A stretch of 64,000 bases of DNA. Origin: Opitutaceae bacterium (GTDB lineage: Bacteria > Verrucomicrobiota > Verrucomicrobiia > Opitutales > Opitutaceae). The translations under genes were made by a program, and so were the position numbers. Of this stretch, positions 41,826 through 52,280 are shown in pieces (positions within the stretch are counted from its first letter, which is position 1; each line of letters starts with the position of its first letter). Under the pieces are notes generated by a model, which was not told where the DNA came from, ran no database searches, and saw only the letters and a program-made list of their open reading frames with translations. The DNA is taken from positions 372,001 to 436,000 of the forward strand of contig JADJTK010000001.1 in NCBI GenBank assembly GCA_016711225.1, in the 5' to 3' direction.

Positions 41826-42776
41826 TCAGCGGAGGTGAGTGGGGTCAGGTAGGGCGGTGGCGGCCTTCTTCGGCCAGTGCAGGGAGGCGGCGACGGCGGA
41901 GGCGAGGATCGTGACGATGACCCCGAGCGAGACGAGGGTGTCGATCTTGTAGGCGGTATGGCCGAGCAGCATCTTCACGCCGACGAAGGTGAGCACCACG
42001 CCGAGCCCGGTCTTGAGGTAGTGGAACTTGTCCAATACCCCGGCGAGGGCGAAGTAGAGCGAGCGCAGCCCGAGGATCGCGAACACGTTGGAGGTGTAGA
42101 CGATGAACGGGTCGGTGGTCACCGCGAAGATCGCCGGGATCGAATCGACCGCGAAGATCACGTCGGTGAACTCGACCAGCAGCAGCACGATGAACAGCGG
42201 GGTGGCCAGACGCACGCCGTTCTCGCGCACGAAAAAGCGGTCGCCGCGGAAGTCGGAGGTCACGGGCATGAGCCGCTTGAAGAGGCGCACGAGCGGATTG
42301 CGCTCGGGGTGGATCTCCTCCTCGCGCTTCAGCACCATCTTAACGCCGGTGAGGATGAGGAAGGCGCCGAATACGTAGATGATCCAGGCGAACTTGGCGA
42401 TCAACGCAGCGCCCAGCGCGATCATTCCGAAGCGCATGATCAGCGCGCCGAGGATGCCCCAGAAGAGCACCTTGTGCTGGTACTTGGCGGGCACGGCGAA
42501 GTACGAGAAGAGCAGGGCGAAGACGAAGACGTTGTCCGCGCTCAGCGAGTATTCGATCACGTAGCCGGTGAAGAACTCCAGGGCCTTGGTCGGCCCGGCG
42601 AAGTGCCAGACGCCCAGGTTGAAACAGAGCGCTAGGGTGATCCAGGCGGCGGTCCAGCCGAGGGCCTCGCGGAAGCCCACGGTGTGCGATTTGCGGTGAA
42701 AGATGCCCAAGTCGATCGCGAGCATCGCCAGGACGAAGAGATTGAAACTGGTCCAGAGCCAGAAGGTGGTGGTCAT
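41826..42776 (-). CDS. terC: TerC/Alx-family integral membrane protein
   Basis: A 316-residue protein with about nine helices. Conserved acid clusters lie in helices: LEFFTGYVIEYSLSADNVFVFAL near 67-89 and LVEFTDVIFAVDSIPAIFAVT near 200-220, the signature of TerC/Alx proteins linked to Mn2+ export and metal loading of exported proteins. The loop EEEIHPERNPLVRLFKRLMPV is typical of Alx. A terminator-like hairpin lies in its leader, and a NhaR-like regulator is divergent. Confidence 0.93.
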   Translation of the reverse strand: MTTTFWLWTSFNLFVLAMLAIDLGIFHRKSHTVGFREALGWTAAWITLALCFNLGVWHFAGPTKALEFFTGYVIEYSLSADNVFVFALLFSYFAVPAKYQHKVLFWGILGALIMRFGMIALGAALIAKFAWIIYVFGAFLILTGVKMVLKREEEIHPERNPLVRLFKRLMPVTSDFRGDRFFVRENGVRLATPLFIVLLLVEFTDVIFAVDSIPAIFAVTTDPFIVYTSNVFAILGLRSLYFALAGVLDKFHYLKTGLGVVLTFVGVKMLLGHTAYKIDTLVSLGVIVTILASAVAASLHWPKKAATALPDPTHLR

Positions 42777-42813
42777 GGCGAGGTGCCGGCCTTAGCGGCT
42801 GGAAAGGGGGCGC

Positions 42814-42837
42814 AAAAGAGGCCCGCCGAGGGCGGGC
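42814..42837 (-). terminator. Terminator-like hairpin in the terC leader (possible attenuator)
   Basis: On the minus strand GCCCGCC / GGCGGGC with a CTC loop is followed by CTCTTTT. It lies 38 bp before the terC ATG and reads in the same direction as terC, so it could stop transcription before the gene. TerC genes in other bacteria are often under the Mn2+ riboswitch; its aptamer core is not recognisable here. Confidence 0.5.
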
Positions 42838-42979
42838 GGGCGGCGCCGGGCGGGGCCGGTGGCGCGGAGGTGGGCTGAAGCAGGGAGGAGTGGCATGGTG
42901 GTGTCGAAACGGTGATGAGTGCGGTGCGGACGGCGCGGAGGTTACCCCGGGGCGCCGACTTCCACTAATACACATTTTG

Positions 42980-43007
42980 ATGTTAACCTTTAGGTATTCC
43001 CTAACAT
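42980..43007. promoter_or_regulatory. Inverted repeat in the terC-nhaR intergenic region, LysR-type operator candidate
   Basis: ATGTTA (42980-42985) and TAACAT (43002-43007) are exact complements 16 bp apart in an AT-rich patch, ending 10 bp before the regulator's ATG. Position and symmetry fit an autoregulatory site of a LysR-type protein that also faces terC. Confidence 0.45.
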
Positions 43008-43017
43008 TGTGCCCGCC

Positions 43018-43914
43018 ATGGACTGGCTGAACTATCACCATCTGCGCTATTTCTGGACGGTCGCGCACGAGGGTGGGCTGCAGAAGGCGGCGGAGAAGCT
43101 CCATGTATCGCCGCCGTCGATTTCGGCCCAGATCCGGGAGTTGGAGGCGGCGCTTGAGGTGAAGCTTTTTCGGCGGCTCGGTCGACGCAACGTGCTCACC
43201 GAAGCCGGCCAGATCGCGCTGCGCCACGCTGACGAAATCTTTTCCCTCGGGAACGATCTGGTGCGTGCGCTGCAGCAACGGCCCACGACCCGCGCGCTAC
43301 GCCTGCACGTCGGGGTGGCCGACTCGTTCCCCAAGCTGGTGACGCATGCGATTCTGCGGCCGGCGCTGGCGCTGCCCACCGTGCATGTGGTCTGTCGCGA
43401 GGGGAAGATCGAGGATCTGCTGGCGCAACTCGGCGCACACCGGCTGGACATCGTGCTGGCCGACGAGCCGGCGTCGAGCAGCGTGAAGTACCGGGCGTTC
43501 AATCACCTGCTCGGGGAGTCCGGGATCACCTTTTGCGCGCAGCGGGCGCTGGCCACGAAGCTGCGGCGCCAGTTTCCGCAGTCACTGCACGAGGCGCCCG
43601 CGCTGTTGCCCGCGGAGAACACCCCGCTGCGCCGTGCGTTGGAAAGCTGGTTTCGTGCGCGCAAGGTGGTGCCGCGGGTGGTGGCGGAGTTCGAGGATCT
43701 GGCCCTGATGACGGTGATGGCGTCGTTGGAACCGGGATTCGTGCCGGTGCCCACCGTCGTGTTGGGCGAGGCCACCGAGCGTCACGGGCTCGAGGCCATC
43801 GGGACGGCCAAGGACTGCCGCGCCCAGTTCTTCGCGATCACGGCGGAGCGCAAGATCACCCATCCCGTGGTGTCGCTGCTCACGGAGAGCGCGCAGAAAC
43901 TGGTGTTCGGGTAA
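43018..43914 (+). CDS. nhaR: NhaR-like LysR family transcriptional regulator
   Basis: A 298-residue LysR-type activator. The N-terminus MDWLNYHHLRYFWTVAHEGG is the hallmark of the NhaR subgroup, with the helix-turn-helix at about 18-45 (QKAAEKLHVSPPSISAQIRE), and a ligand-binding domain (about 90-295). NhaR activates Na+/H+ antiporter genes in E. coli; here the divergent neighbour is terC, so the target may differ. I use ATG 43018; a GTG at 43009 would add three residues. Symbol by similarity. Confidence 0.87.
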   Translation: MDWLNYHHLRYFWTVAHEGGLQKAAEKLHVSPPSISAQIRELEAALEVKLFRRLGRRNVLTEAGQIALRHADEIFSLGNDLVRALQQRPTTRALRLHVGVADSFPKLVTHAILRPALALPTVHVVCREGKIEDLLAQLGAHRLDIVLADEPASSSVKYRAFNHLLGESGITFCAQRALATKLRRQFPQSLHEAPALLPAENTPLRRALESWFRARKVVPRVVAEFEDLALMTVMASLEPGFVPVPTVVLGEATERHGLEAIGTAKDCRAQFFAITAERKITHPVVSLLTESAQKLVFG

Positions 43915-44032
43915 AGGAGGGGGTGGGGCGCCCCGAAACGCGCCTGGGACCCGCGGCGAGCGGGCTCGGGGAATCCGCCATTTAACGCCTCCTCCCGACG
44001 GTTGCGATTGACAACAGCCGGGGAAAATCCGT

Positions 44033-44050
44033 TTTTGACACGTGTCGTAA
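44033..44050. promoter_or_regulatory. LacI-type operator candidate upstream of the TonB receptor
   Basis: The 10-bp palindrome GACACGTGTC (44037-44046), inside TTTTTGACACGTGTCGTAAA, has the CG-centred symmetry of LacI-family operators. It sits about 170 bp before the receptor start and overlaps a TTGACA hexamer (44035-44040), suggesting repression. A LacI regulator is encoded 6 kb downstream. Confidence 0.45.
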
Positions 44051-44214
44051 AGCTCCCCGGCCGTTTCCTGTGTACCAACCCTAGCCCCCTGCCAGAGCCC
44101 TCCCCCCAAGTGTGCTTCGCTGAGCCTGCCCTGTAGAATCCCGAGATCCAACCGCGGTGCCGGCTGTTGTTGGTCGACTCGGGATTAGCCCCAACCCCCC
44201 CAAATAACAAACTC

Positions 44215-47200
44215 ATGAATATGTCTGCACAGTCCCAGAATCGAGGCGACGCCGGCGGTGCGTCCGCCCGATTGCTCCTCGTCTCCTCGCTCCTGCTCGC
44301 AGCCCCGCTCGCCCTTTCCGCCCAGACGGCGGCGACGGAGACCCCGGCCACCGCCGGCCAGACCGAGGAAGTCATCGTGCTCTCGCCGTTCGAAGTCGTG
44401 GGCGAGACCCGTGGTTACCAGGCCACCAATACGATGTCCGGCACGCGCTTCAACACCAAGCTCGAGGACCTCGCCTCGTCCATCACCGTGATGACGAAGA
44501 ACCAGATGTCGGACTTCGCCATGCTCGACCTCAACGACGTGTTCCTGTACGTCGCGGGCACGGAAGGCTCCGGGACTTACACCGACTTCACCCTGGACCG
44601 CAACGGCAGCATCTCGGACAATGTGCAGAACAACCCCACGCAGGCCAACCGCGTGCGCGGTATCGCCCCGGCCAACATCGCGCTGGGCAACATCGAGACG
44701 ATGGGCCGCGTCCCCGTCGATCCGATCACGGTCGACGCCATCGAGGTCAGCCGCGGCGCCAACGCCAACGTCTTTGGTCTCGGCAATCCCTCCGGCACGG
44801 TCAACCAGGTCGCCGCCTCGGCCAACCCGAATACCAACCGGGCGAGCACCGAGCTGCGCTACGATAGCTACGGAGGCTGGCGCACCAGCCTCGACGTGAA
44901 CCAGATCCTCATCAAGGGCAAGCTGGCCATCCGCGGCAGCGCGGTGCTGCAGAAGGACGAGTTCGATCTCAAGCCCTCCGGCGTCACCACGGAGCGCTAC
45001 AACGGGATGATCAAGTTCCAGCCGTTCAAGTACACGACGGTCGCCGCCTCCGTCTACTACTATCACGCTTACGGCAATCGCGCCAACTCGCTGCCGCCCC
45101 GCGACAATCTCTCCAACTGGATCGCCAACGGCCGGCCCACCTGGGACCCGATCACCGGCCAGATCCACGCCGCGAACGGCTCGCTGCTCACCACCGTGAC
45201 GGCCGCCAACTACAACGGCCCGAGCTACTTCACCGCCGGCTACCTCGGCAACGACCGCAGCCAGCTCTTCATCGACCAGGGCGGGCTCTCCTACTGGGCG
45301 GCGCCGCGCGGCACCACCAGCACCGCCAACCCCAGCCTCGCCACGCTGCAATTCTCCCGGTACCTGCAGCCCACCGCCTCCAACGGCACGACGTTTAGCG
45401 GCTCCGCCCCGCGCCCCTTGAACGATCCGCTGTTCAGCACCACGCCGACGGTGAGCGACAAGAGCATCTACGATTGGTCCTCGATCAACCTGAGTGCGCC
45501 CAACCGGTTCTGGGATCGCACGGTCACGACCAACCTCTCGATCGACCAGATCATCATCGACAACGCCATGCAGACCCTGGCCGTGCAGGCCTCGTTCATG
45601 CGTGAGGATTCCGAGCGCTGGACCCGCAACTTCATCGGCGTCTCCAACGACAACGGACAGTCGGGCCAACTCACGGTCGACATCAACGAGCGCCTGCTCG
45701 ACGGCACCGCGAATCCGTTCTTCCTGCGCCCCTACATCAACGTCGACAAGCCGCGCATCTCCAGCACTCCCGCCGTGTGGGACACGGCCCGTGCCCAGTT
45801 CGCCTACCGCATCGACCCGACCCACGAACGGAGCTGGGTCAAATGGCTCGGTAGTCATCAGCTCACCGGGTACATCGAGCGCAAGGACCGCGTCAACCGG
45901 CAGTATTCGTGGCGTGAAGGCGTGACGTCCGAGGTTTCCTGGCTCCCCACCACGGTCTACCGCGGTTTCCAGAGTGCGCCTGCGCTCAATCCGAGCCCGG
46001 CCGCGATCGGGGCCACCGTGACCCCGGCCGTCCCCTATACGATCAACAATCTCTCCCAGAATGCCTACCGCTACTACGTGGGCGACAATGTCGGCAACAA
46101 TGTCGACTACGCTCCGGGCGACATTCAATACGGCACCTACGACTACAGCTGGGACAACGCCGCGACCGGCGTGTTCAAGAAGGAGAGCTTCACCCTCGGC
46201 CAAGTGGCGGCCGACAAGACCGGCGGCACGTTCAACACCAATACCGTGCTCAAGACTGTCGGTGCGGTCGTGCAGAGCCATTTCCTCGATGATCGGTTGA
46301 TCTCTACCTTCGGTATCCGCGAGGACCGCGTGAACACCAAGTTCGGCAGCCTTGGTACTGAATTTATCGGGACATACACCGCCCCCGCCGCGCGCGCCGG
46401 CACGGCGTACACGGGCACGCTGCAGAACGACTACCTCCTCGACGGTGGCATGATCTTCGACCCCGCCGTCACCGATGCGTGGGGCAACAGCTACAGCACC
46501 AAGGGGCGCACCACCAACGTGCAGTTCGTCCTCCGCCCCTTCCTGAACACCGGTGTCGTCACCCGGCTGGAAGCGGGAAGCGGCGCCAGCCGTTTCTTCG
46601 GTGGCCTGCTCAAGGGACTGTCGGTGAACACCAACCGCTCGAACAGCTTCCTGCCCATCGCCCCGTCGCAGGATCTCTACAAGAATCTCCTGCCGAACAC
46701 CACCGGCACCGACAAGAGCTGGGGTCTCGGGCTCAACCTGATGGAGGGCAAATTCTATCTGCGCTTCACCCGTTTCGACAACCTCCAGAAGAACGCCCAG
46801 ACCACCGACATCAGCACGATGGCCGGCCGTGTTCTGCGATTGGATATGCAGACGCTGGGTGCCGGCAGCCCCACGCCCCAGCTCAACCTCCACGATACGG
46901 CGATGCACTGGGTGCAGTTCTCGAACCCGACGTGGACGCCGGGCCAGGCGGCGACCGAGGTGGAGCGCATCACCAAGTTTAGTCAGAGCGACGTCTCCTA
47001 TTTTTCGTCGGCCTCGCCGCCGATTGCCGCCACCGTCGACACCCACTCGGTCGGCTCCGAGTTCGAACTTAACTACAACCCCAATCGGTATTGGACGGTC
47101 AGCGGTTCGGTCACCGACACCCAGTCGACCAACGAGAACGTATCCTCGGCGTTGTCGAAATGGATCGATGAACGCATGCCGATCTGGACCACCCTGGTGG

Positions 47201-47842
47201 ACTCGTCGATTTCCGACGCAGCCGCAGCGGCTGATGTCGACCGCGACGGTAAGCCCGACAACCCGGACAAGCTCTGGTGGAAACACCGCTATGCCACGGG
47301 CGGTACCGCCGGCGGCCAATCAGGCCGCCACCGCCAATGCCCCGTATGCCGCCACCGCCGCGACTCCGCAGGAAAACTTCCGCGCTTTCGTGGAAGTGCC
47401 CTTCGCGATCATCAAGGCGCAGGAAGGCAAGGCCAGCCCGCAGATCCGCCGCTATTCCTTCCGGATGAGCACCAGCTACCAGCTGGCCGGCCTCACCGAG
47501 CACAAGTTGCTCAAGAAGGTGTCCGTCGGCGGCGCGCTCCGCTGGGAGGACAAGGGGGCCATCGGCTATTGGGGCATGCTGCCCGACGCCGGCGGCCACT
47601 ACACCGCCCTCGATCCGGATCGGCCGATCTACGACAAGGAGCACTATTACGTGGATCTGTTTGTTTCCTACAAGACCAAGCTCTGGCGCGACAAGCTCGC
47701 CGCCACCTTCAAGGTCAATGTCAAGAACCTCGGTGAAGGCGGCCGCCTGCAGCCGGTCGGCGCGTTCCCCGACGGCACCATCCATACCTACCGCATCGTT
47801 GCCCCGCAGCAGTTCATCTTCTCCGCCTCGTTTGATCTGTAA
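44215..47842 (+). CDS. TonB-dependent outer-membrane receptor, interrupted by a frameshift
   Basis: A SusC-like-size receptor (about 1209 codons) with a signal peptide (to about residue 41), a TonB-box-like acidic start, and a plug domain (about 50-220: SGTRFNTKLEDLASSITVMT, NRVRGIAPANIALGNIETMG, IEVSRGANANVFGLGNPSG). The barrel strands follow. The first frame is good up to about 47295. The sequence then continues in the +1 frame with AATANAPYAATAATPQENF and ends ...QFIFSASFDL, a proper barrel terminus with final Leu. One extra base (or two missing) around 47295-47325, in a GC-rich run, breaks the gene. This may be a pseudogene or an assembly error. Confidence 0.85.
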
Positions 47843-47865
47843 ACGCCGGCGCTGATCCCTCATTC

Positions 47866-47897
47866 AACGGCGCCGGCTTGTCCCCGGCGCCGTTTTT
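47866..47897 (+). terminator. Intrinsic terminator after the TonB receptor
   Basis: AACGGCGCCGG / CCGGCGCCGTT hairpin followed by a T run (GTTTTTG). It begins 24 bp after the receptor stop. Confidence 0.85.
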
Positions 47898-47973
47898 GTT
47901 GGCGCTCCCGTCCCGCCTTCCCAAGTGGCGGGACCGGATCGCCCACTCCCATAATCACCCCCCTTCGCCCCCA

Positions 47974-49854
47974 ATGCCTCGCCCGCCCACGACGCCATCT
48001 CCGCCAGTGGGGCCGTCCGCAGCCCGTCTTCTGGCGCGCTTGCCGGCGGGCTGGAGCTGCCTGCTGATTCTTGCTACCGTCCTGGTCGCCTACCTTCCCG
48101 CGCTGGCCGGTGGTTTTATCTGGGACGATCCCGGGCACGTCACGCGCGCGGACTTGCGCGATCTCGCCGGCCTGGGCCGGATCTGGTGCGAGGTCGGGGC
48201 CACGCAGCAGTACTACCCCGTGCTCCACTCTGCCTTCTGGCTCGAGTATTGGATCTGGGGAGACTCCGCCTTGGCCTACCACTTGGTCAATGTCCTCCTC
48301 CACGCCACCGGGGCCTGCCTGCTGGGCCGGTTGCTGCAACGGCTCGCGGTGCCGGGGGCCTGGCTGGCGGCGCTGCTCTTCGCGCTGCACCCGGTCTGCG
48401 TCGAATCCGTTGCCTGGATCACCGAGCAGAAGAACACGCTCTCCCTTGTGTTCTATCTTGCCGCTGCCCTGGCCTATCTTCGTTTCGACCATTCGCGCCG
48501 CCCGGCCCAGTACGCGCTGGCCAGCGGCCTTTTCGCCCTCGCGCTCCTCAGCAAGACCGTCACCGCTACCCTGCCGGCGGCGTTGCTGGTGGTAGCCTGG
48601 TGGCAGCGTGGCCGGCTCGACTGGCGGCGGGATGTGCTGCCACTGCTACCGTGGCTGGGACTCGGTGTCGCTGCGGGCCTGGGCACGGCCCATTTCGAGA
48701 GCGCCTTCATCGGTGCCCAGGGAGCGGATTTCGATCTCTCCGTGCTCCAACGTCTCCTGTTGGCCGGTCGGGTCTTCTGGTTCTACTTGGCCAAGCTCGT
48801 CTGGCCGGCGGAGCTGGTTTTCATCTATCCGCGATGGACGATCGATGCCGCGGAGTCCTGGCAGTGGCTGTTCCCGCTGGGGGCGTTGGCGTTGCTGAGC
48901 GGGGTTGGTTGGCTCGGTTGGAAGCGAGGGCGGCGCGGCCCGCTGGCCGCGTTGCTGCTCTTTGGCGGAACCCTGTTCCCGGTGCTCGGCTTCATCGAGG
49001 TCTTCCCCTTCCTCTTCTCGTACGTGGCCGATCACTTTCAATACCACGCCAGCCTCGCCGTTTTTGCGTGCGCCGGTGCTGCTCTGGCGCTCGGGCTCGC
49101 CCGCCTGCCCTGTTCGGTGGCCTCGCTGGCCGGAGCCGCGCTGCTCGCCGCCCTGGGTACGCTCACCTGGCGGCAGTGCGGGATGTACCGCGATCTGTTC
49201 ACCCTTTACGAGACGACGCTGGCTCGGAATCCCGCCTGCTGGATGGCCCACCAGAACCTCGCCATCGCCTTGACCGATGCCGGCCGGGCTGAGGAGGCGC
49301 TGCCCCATTTGCAGGCGACCCTGCGCTTGAAGCCCGACCACGCCCCCGCCGAGAACAACCTCGGCGACGGCCTGCTCCGGCTCGGCCGCCCCGCCGAGGC
49401 GCTGCCGCATTTCGAGCGGGCGGTGCAACTGCAGCCCAATTACGCTGTGGCCCACTGCAATCTCGGGCAGACGCTGGCGCGACTCGGACGCCTCGATGAG
49501 GGGCTGCTCCATTTCGCTGAGGCCGCCCGGCTCGATCCGCGGTACCCCCAGGCGGAGCTCAACTGGGGCATCGGCCTGCTGGAGGCCGACCGCCTCGCCG
49601 AGGCGCTCCCGCATTGCGCCCGGGCGGTGCAGCTCATGCCGTATTGGGTTCAGGCGCGTATCACCCATGGGCGTGTGCTGGCCGGGCTCGAACGCCTGCC
49701 CGAGGCCGCCGCCGAGTTCCGCTTGGCGGTCGACCTCGCTCCCGACTCAGGCGAGGCACACCTCCTGCTCGCCTATTCGCTCCAGGCTCTCGGCCAGGTC
49801 GATGAAGCCCAGGGGCATTTCCACACCGCGCGCCGCCTAGGCGTCAATTTCTGA
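47974..49854 (+). CDS. Membrane protein with GT-C-like N-terminus and TPR repeats
   Basis: A 626-residue protein. The first about 410 residues hold 9-11 membrane helices with GGFIWDDPGHVTR near 52 and HLVNVLLHATGACLL and ALHPVCVESVAWITEQKNTLS near 140, a pattern seen in TMTC-type O-mannosyltransferase-like membrane proteins. Residues about 425-620 form tetratricopeptide repeats (LAIALTDAGRAEEALPHLQA, ending LAYSLQALGQVDEAQGHF). The Asp pair WDD near the first loop may be catalytic. The substrate is unknown. The start ATG 47974 was chosen over an ATG at 47878, which lies inside the terminator. Confidence 0.8.
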   Translation: MPRPPTTPSPPVGPSAARLLARLPAGWSCLLILATVLVAYLPALAGGFIWDDPGHVTRADLRDLAGLGRIWCEVGATQQYYPVLHSAFWLEYWIWGDSALAYHLVNVLLHATGACLLGRLLQRLAVPGAWLAALLFALHPVCVESVAWITEQKNTLSLVFYLAAALAYLRFDHSRRPAQYALASGLFALALLSKTVTATLPAALLVVAWWQRGRLDWRRDVLPLLPWLGLGVAAGLGTAHFESAFIGAQGADFDLSVLQRLLLAGRVFWFYLAKLVWPAELVFIYPRWTIDAAESWQWLFPLGALALLSGVGWLGWKRGRRGPLAALLLFGGTLFPVLGFIEVFPFLFSYVADHFQYHASLAVFACAGAALALGLARLPCSVASLAGAALLAALGTLTWRQCGMYRDLFTLYETTLARNPACWMAHQNLAIALTDAGRAEEALPHLQATLRLKPDHAPAENNLGDGLLRLGRPAEALPHFERAVQLQPNYAVAHCNLGQTLARLGRLDEGLLHFAEAARLDPRYPQAELNWGIGLLEADRLAEALPHCARAVQLMPYWVQARITHGRVLAGLERLPEAAAEFRLAVDLAPDSGEAHLLLAYSLQALGQVDEAQGHFHTARRLGVNF

Positions 49855-49966
49855 TGCACTATCCCCGTACCTCTTGGCGGTTCGCCACCGCTCCCGACCT
49901 TGGGGGGCAGAGAATCGCCTCGCCCACCCAGTCCTCCTGCGCGCAATTTTCTTATCCCGCCACAGC

Positions 49967-51028
49967 GTGAGCACTCGTCCGTCATCCCGCCCTCAAGAAA
50001 AGATCCGCACCACCGCCGAGCTGGCGCGGCATGTCGGCCTGTCCCGGGCCACCGTCTCTCGCGTGCTCAACGGCCACGAGGGCATCAAGCAGAAGACCAT
50101 CGACCGGGTGATGCAGGTGGTGAAAAGCACCGGGTTCACGGCCAATCCCTACTCGCGCATCCTGCGCGGCCAGAGCAGTGGCACCATCGCCGTCTGCCTG
50201 TCCGACTTTAAGCACTATGCATTGTTGCAGAAGCTGGCCCAGGTGGTGAGGCTGCTCGCCGATGCCGGCTACACCGCGCTCATCGAGACGGTCGAGAACT
50301 CCGACCATGTGCGCAGCGTGCGGCTGGCGATGCGCATGCGTGCCGAGGCGGTGATCTTCGCCGGCCAGCACTCGGGCGCGGAATTGGCCGCGCATGTGCA
50401 GGACCTGATCGCCGCTGGCATCCCGCATGTGTTCACCGACAGCTGCGCCGAACCGGCCGCCAACGTTGTGACAGCTGACCGGGTACGGGCGCTCGAGCTG
50501 GCCGCCGACCACCTTTTGGATCTCGGGCACCGCTCCATTGGCATCATTGGCATCATCGCCGGCCGCACGCCGGTCGAAGATGCGCGCCTGGGGGGGCTGC
50601 GTCGCTCGGTCGAAGCGCGCCGCCTGGATCCGGCCCGGGCGCTGGTTAGCCTTACCGGCTGCCCCCTGGGCACGAGCAATCTGATCTACGGCCGGGAGAT
50701 GGCCGGCCGCTTCGTCGCGTCGGGAAAGATGCCGACCGCCTTCGTGGCCTTGAACGACGAGATGGCCTTCGGGGCCATCGAGGGTTTCCGCGCCAGCGGG
50801 GTGTCGGTGCCGGGGGACGTGTCGGTGGTCGGGTTCAACAACGACGACATTGCGGTGCTGACCTCCCCTTCCATCACTACGGTCGACGCTGAGGTGGGCG
50901 CCTCCGCGGCGGCCGCTGTGGCGTTTCTGCTCGATCAGTTGCGCAAGGGAACAGCGGTGACCGGTTACCAGTCGCTCATCCAGCCCCGGCTCATCGTGCG
51001 TGAATCCACCGGCCCGGCGCGCGCCTGA
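49967..51028 (+). CDS. LacI family transcriptional regulator
   Basis: A 353-residue repressor of the LacI/GalR family. N-terminal helix-turn-helix: TTAELARHVGLSRATVSRVLNG at about 17-38, with a hinge, then a periplasmic-binding-protein-like sensor domain (VNVVTADRVRAL..LLDLGHRSIGIIG and ending STGPARA). Its natural target could be the CG-centred palindrome before the TonB receptor 6 kb upstream. There is no ATG in the conserved N-terminal region, so I use GTG 49967, after an AT-poor spacer. Confidence 0.88.
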   Translation: MSTRPSSRPQEKIRTTAELARHVGLSRATVSRVLNGHEGIKQKTIDRVMQVVKSTGFTANPYSRILRGQSSGTIAVCLSDFKHYALLQKLAQVVRLLADAGYTALIETVENSDHVRSVRLAMRMRAEAVIFAGQHSGAELAAHVQDLIAAGIPHVFTDSCAEPAANVVTADRVRALELAADHLLDLGHRSIGIIGIIAGRTPVEDARLGGLRRSVEARRLDPARALVSLTGCPLGTSNLIYGREMAGRFVASGKMPTAFVALNDEMAFGAIEGFRASGVSVPGDVSVVGFNNDDIAVLTSPSITTVDAEVGASAAAAVAFLLDQLRKGTAVTGYQSLIQPRLIVRESTGPARA

Positions 51029-51049
51029 ATGGCTCGGCGCGGGTTTTTT
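51020..51049 (+). terminator. Possible terminator overlapping the lacI stop
   Basis: CGCGCC / GGCGCG with a 10-nt loop is followed by GGTTTTTT. The stem begins within the last codons of the LacI gene. The T run is good; the stem is short. Confidence 0.55.
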
Positions 51050-51187
51050 CTGGTCATGCCGGGGCGGCACCCTTAAGCCACCTCCTGTTTCCCACTTGTG
51101 AGCACGCCCGCGACTGTCTTCGCCAATTCACAACATCACGCCGCTACCGCGGCGAGGTTGGCGCGCGCGAGAGTGCCCTGAACTGCG

Positions 51188-52069
51188 ATGGACGTTGCTG
51201 AAATCACGGCGAAAGCCCGCGTGCTCCTCGAAGCACTCCCCTACATCCAAGACTTCCGCGGCTCGATCTTCGTCGTGAAATACGGCGGGAGCTTCATGGA
51301 CGACCCGAGCCCGGAGGTGCGCAACCGCGTCGCCTACGACATCGCGTTCCTGGCGGCCGTCGGCATTCACGTCGTGGTGGTGCATGGCGGGGGCAAGGCT
51401 ATCACCAAGGCGATGGCCGAGTCGGGCCTGAAGGCCAACTTCGTCAACGGCATGCGCGTCACCGACGAGGCCACCATTCAGATCGTCAAGCGCACGCTCG
51501 ACGAGGTGGTCAACAAGGACGTCTGTTCCGCCATCACCTTGGCGCGCGGCAAGCCCAGCGGCATCGCTGGCGACAGTGTGCTGCTATGCGAGAAGCTCAC
51601 CGTCGACGACGACGGCAATTCCGTCGATCTCGGCTACGTGGGCGACGTCACCGAGGTGCGAGTGAAGGTCATTAAGAAGGAGATCTCCGAGGGGCTCATC
51701 CCTGTGATCTCTCCGGTGGCGGAAGACCGCGACGGCAAGCCGTACAACGTCAATGCCGACGTCGCAGCCGGCCGCGTGGCCGCCGCGCTCAACGCCCGCC
51801 GCCTCGTCTACATGAGCGACGTCCCCGGCCTGCTCTCCAACCCTTCCGATCCGAACACGCTCATTTCCACCCTCAAGATCGCCCAGGTGGATGCGCTCAA
51901 AAAGACCGGCGTTATCGACAAGGGGATGCGCCCGAAGGTAGCCAGCGCCGTGCGAGCCTTGGAGGAGGGTGTGCAACGGGTCCACTTCATCGACGGTCGC
52001 CTGCCGCACAGCCTGCTGTTGGAGATCTTCACCGACAAGGGCATCGGCACCGAGATCGTGCACGGATGA
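51188..52069 (+). CDS. argB: Acetylglutamate kinase
   Basis: ArgB phosphorylates N-acetylglutamate with ATP, the second step of the acetyl cycle of arginine synthesis. The 293-residue amino-acid-kinase fold shows [11 protein letters not shown] at about 30-40, [14 protein letters not shown] near 60, [13 protein letters not shown] near 120 and [19 protein letters not shown] near 185. Size and motifs are standard. argD follows after a 211-bp gap on the same strand; argJ is distant. Confidence 0.95.
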   Translation: MDVAEITAKARVLLEALPYIQDFRGSIFVVKYGGSFMDDPSPEVRNRVAYDIAFLAAVGIHVVVVHGGGKAITKAMAESGLKANFVNGMRVTDEATIQIVKRTLDEVVNKDVCSAITLARGKPSGIAGDSVLLCEKLTVDDDGNSVDLGYVGDVTEVRVKVIKKEISEGLIPVISPVAEDRDGKPYNVNADVAAGRVAAALNARRLVYMSDVPGLLSNPSDPNTLISTLKIAQVDALKKTGVIDKGMRPKVASAVRALEEGVQRVHFIDGRLPHSLLLEIFTDKGIGTEIVHG

Positions 52070-52280
52070 ATGCGCCTGAACGCGCCGGCGGCGCGACTCA
52101 GAATGCCGCGACCAGGAGCGGTCGCCGGCAGGAAGCTCCCGTTTTGCCGGGCGCCGGATTGGGATTTCCCTCCGGCGGCGCCGTTACCGAAGTCCGCACG
52201 GTCCCGCCTGCCGTCTTCGGAAGTGGCGCCAAATTCCGACTTCAGCCTTCAGCATCCTCCGCATTCCGCACTCCTCTCCC

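Noticed and set aside
42781..42960. yybP-ykoY Mn2+ riboswitch upstream of terC
   Set aside because: The conserved GGGGAGUAG-like and loop elements are not visible; only the terminator-like hairpin is.
44185..47319. 1044-codon minus-strand frame opposite the TonB receptor
   Set aside because: Shadow of a codon-biased high-GC gene; the receptor's plug domain is unmistakable on the plus strand.
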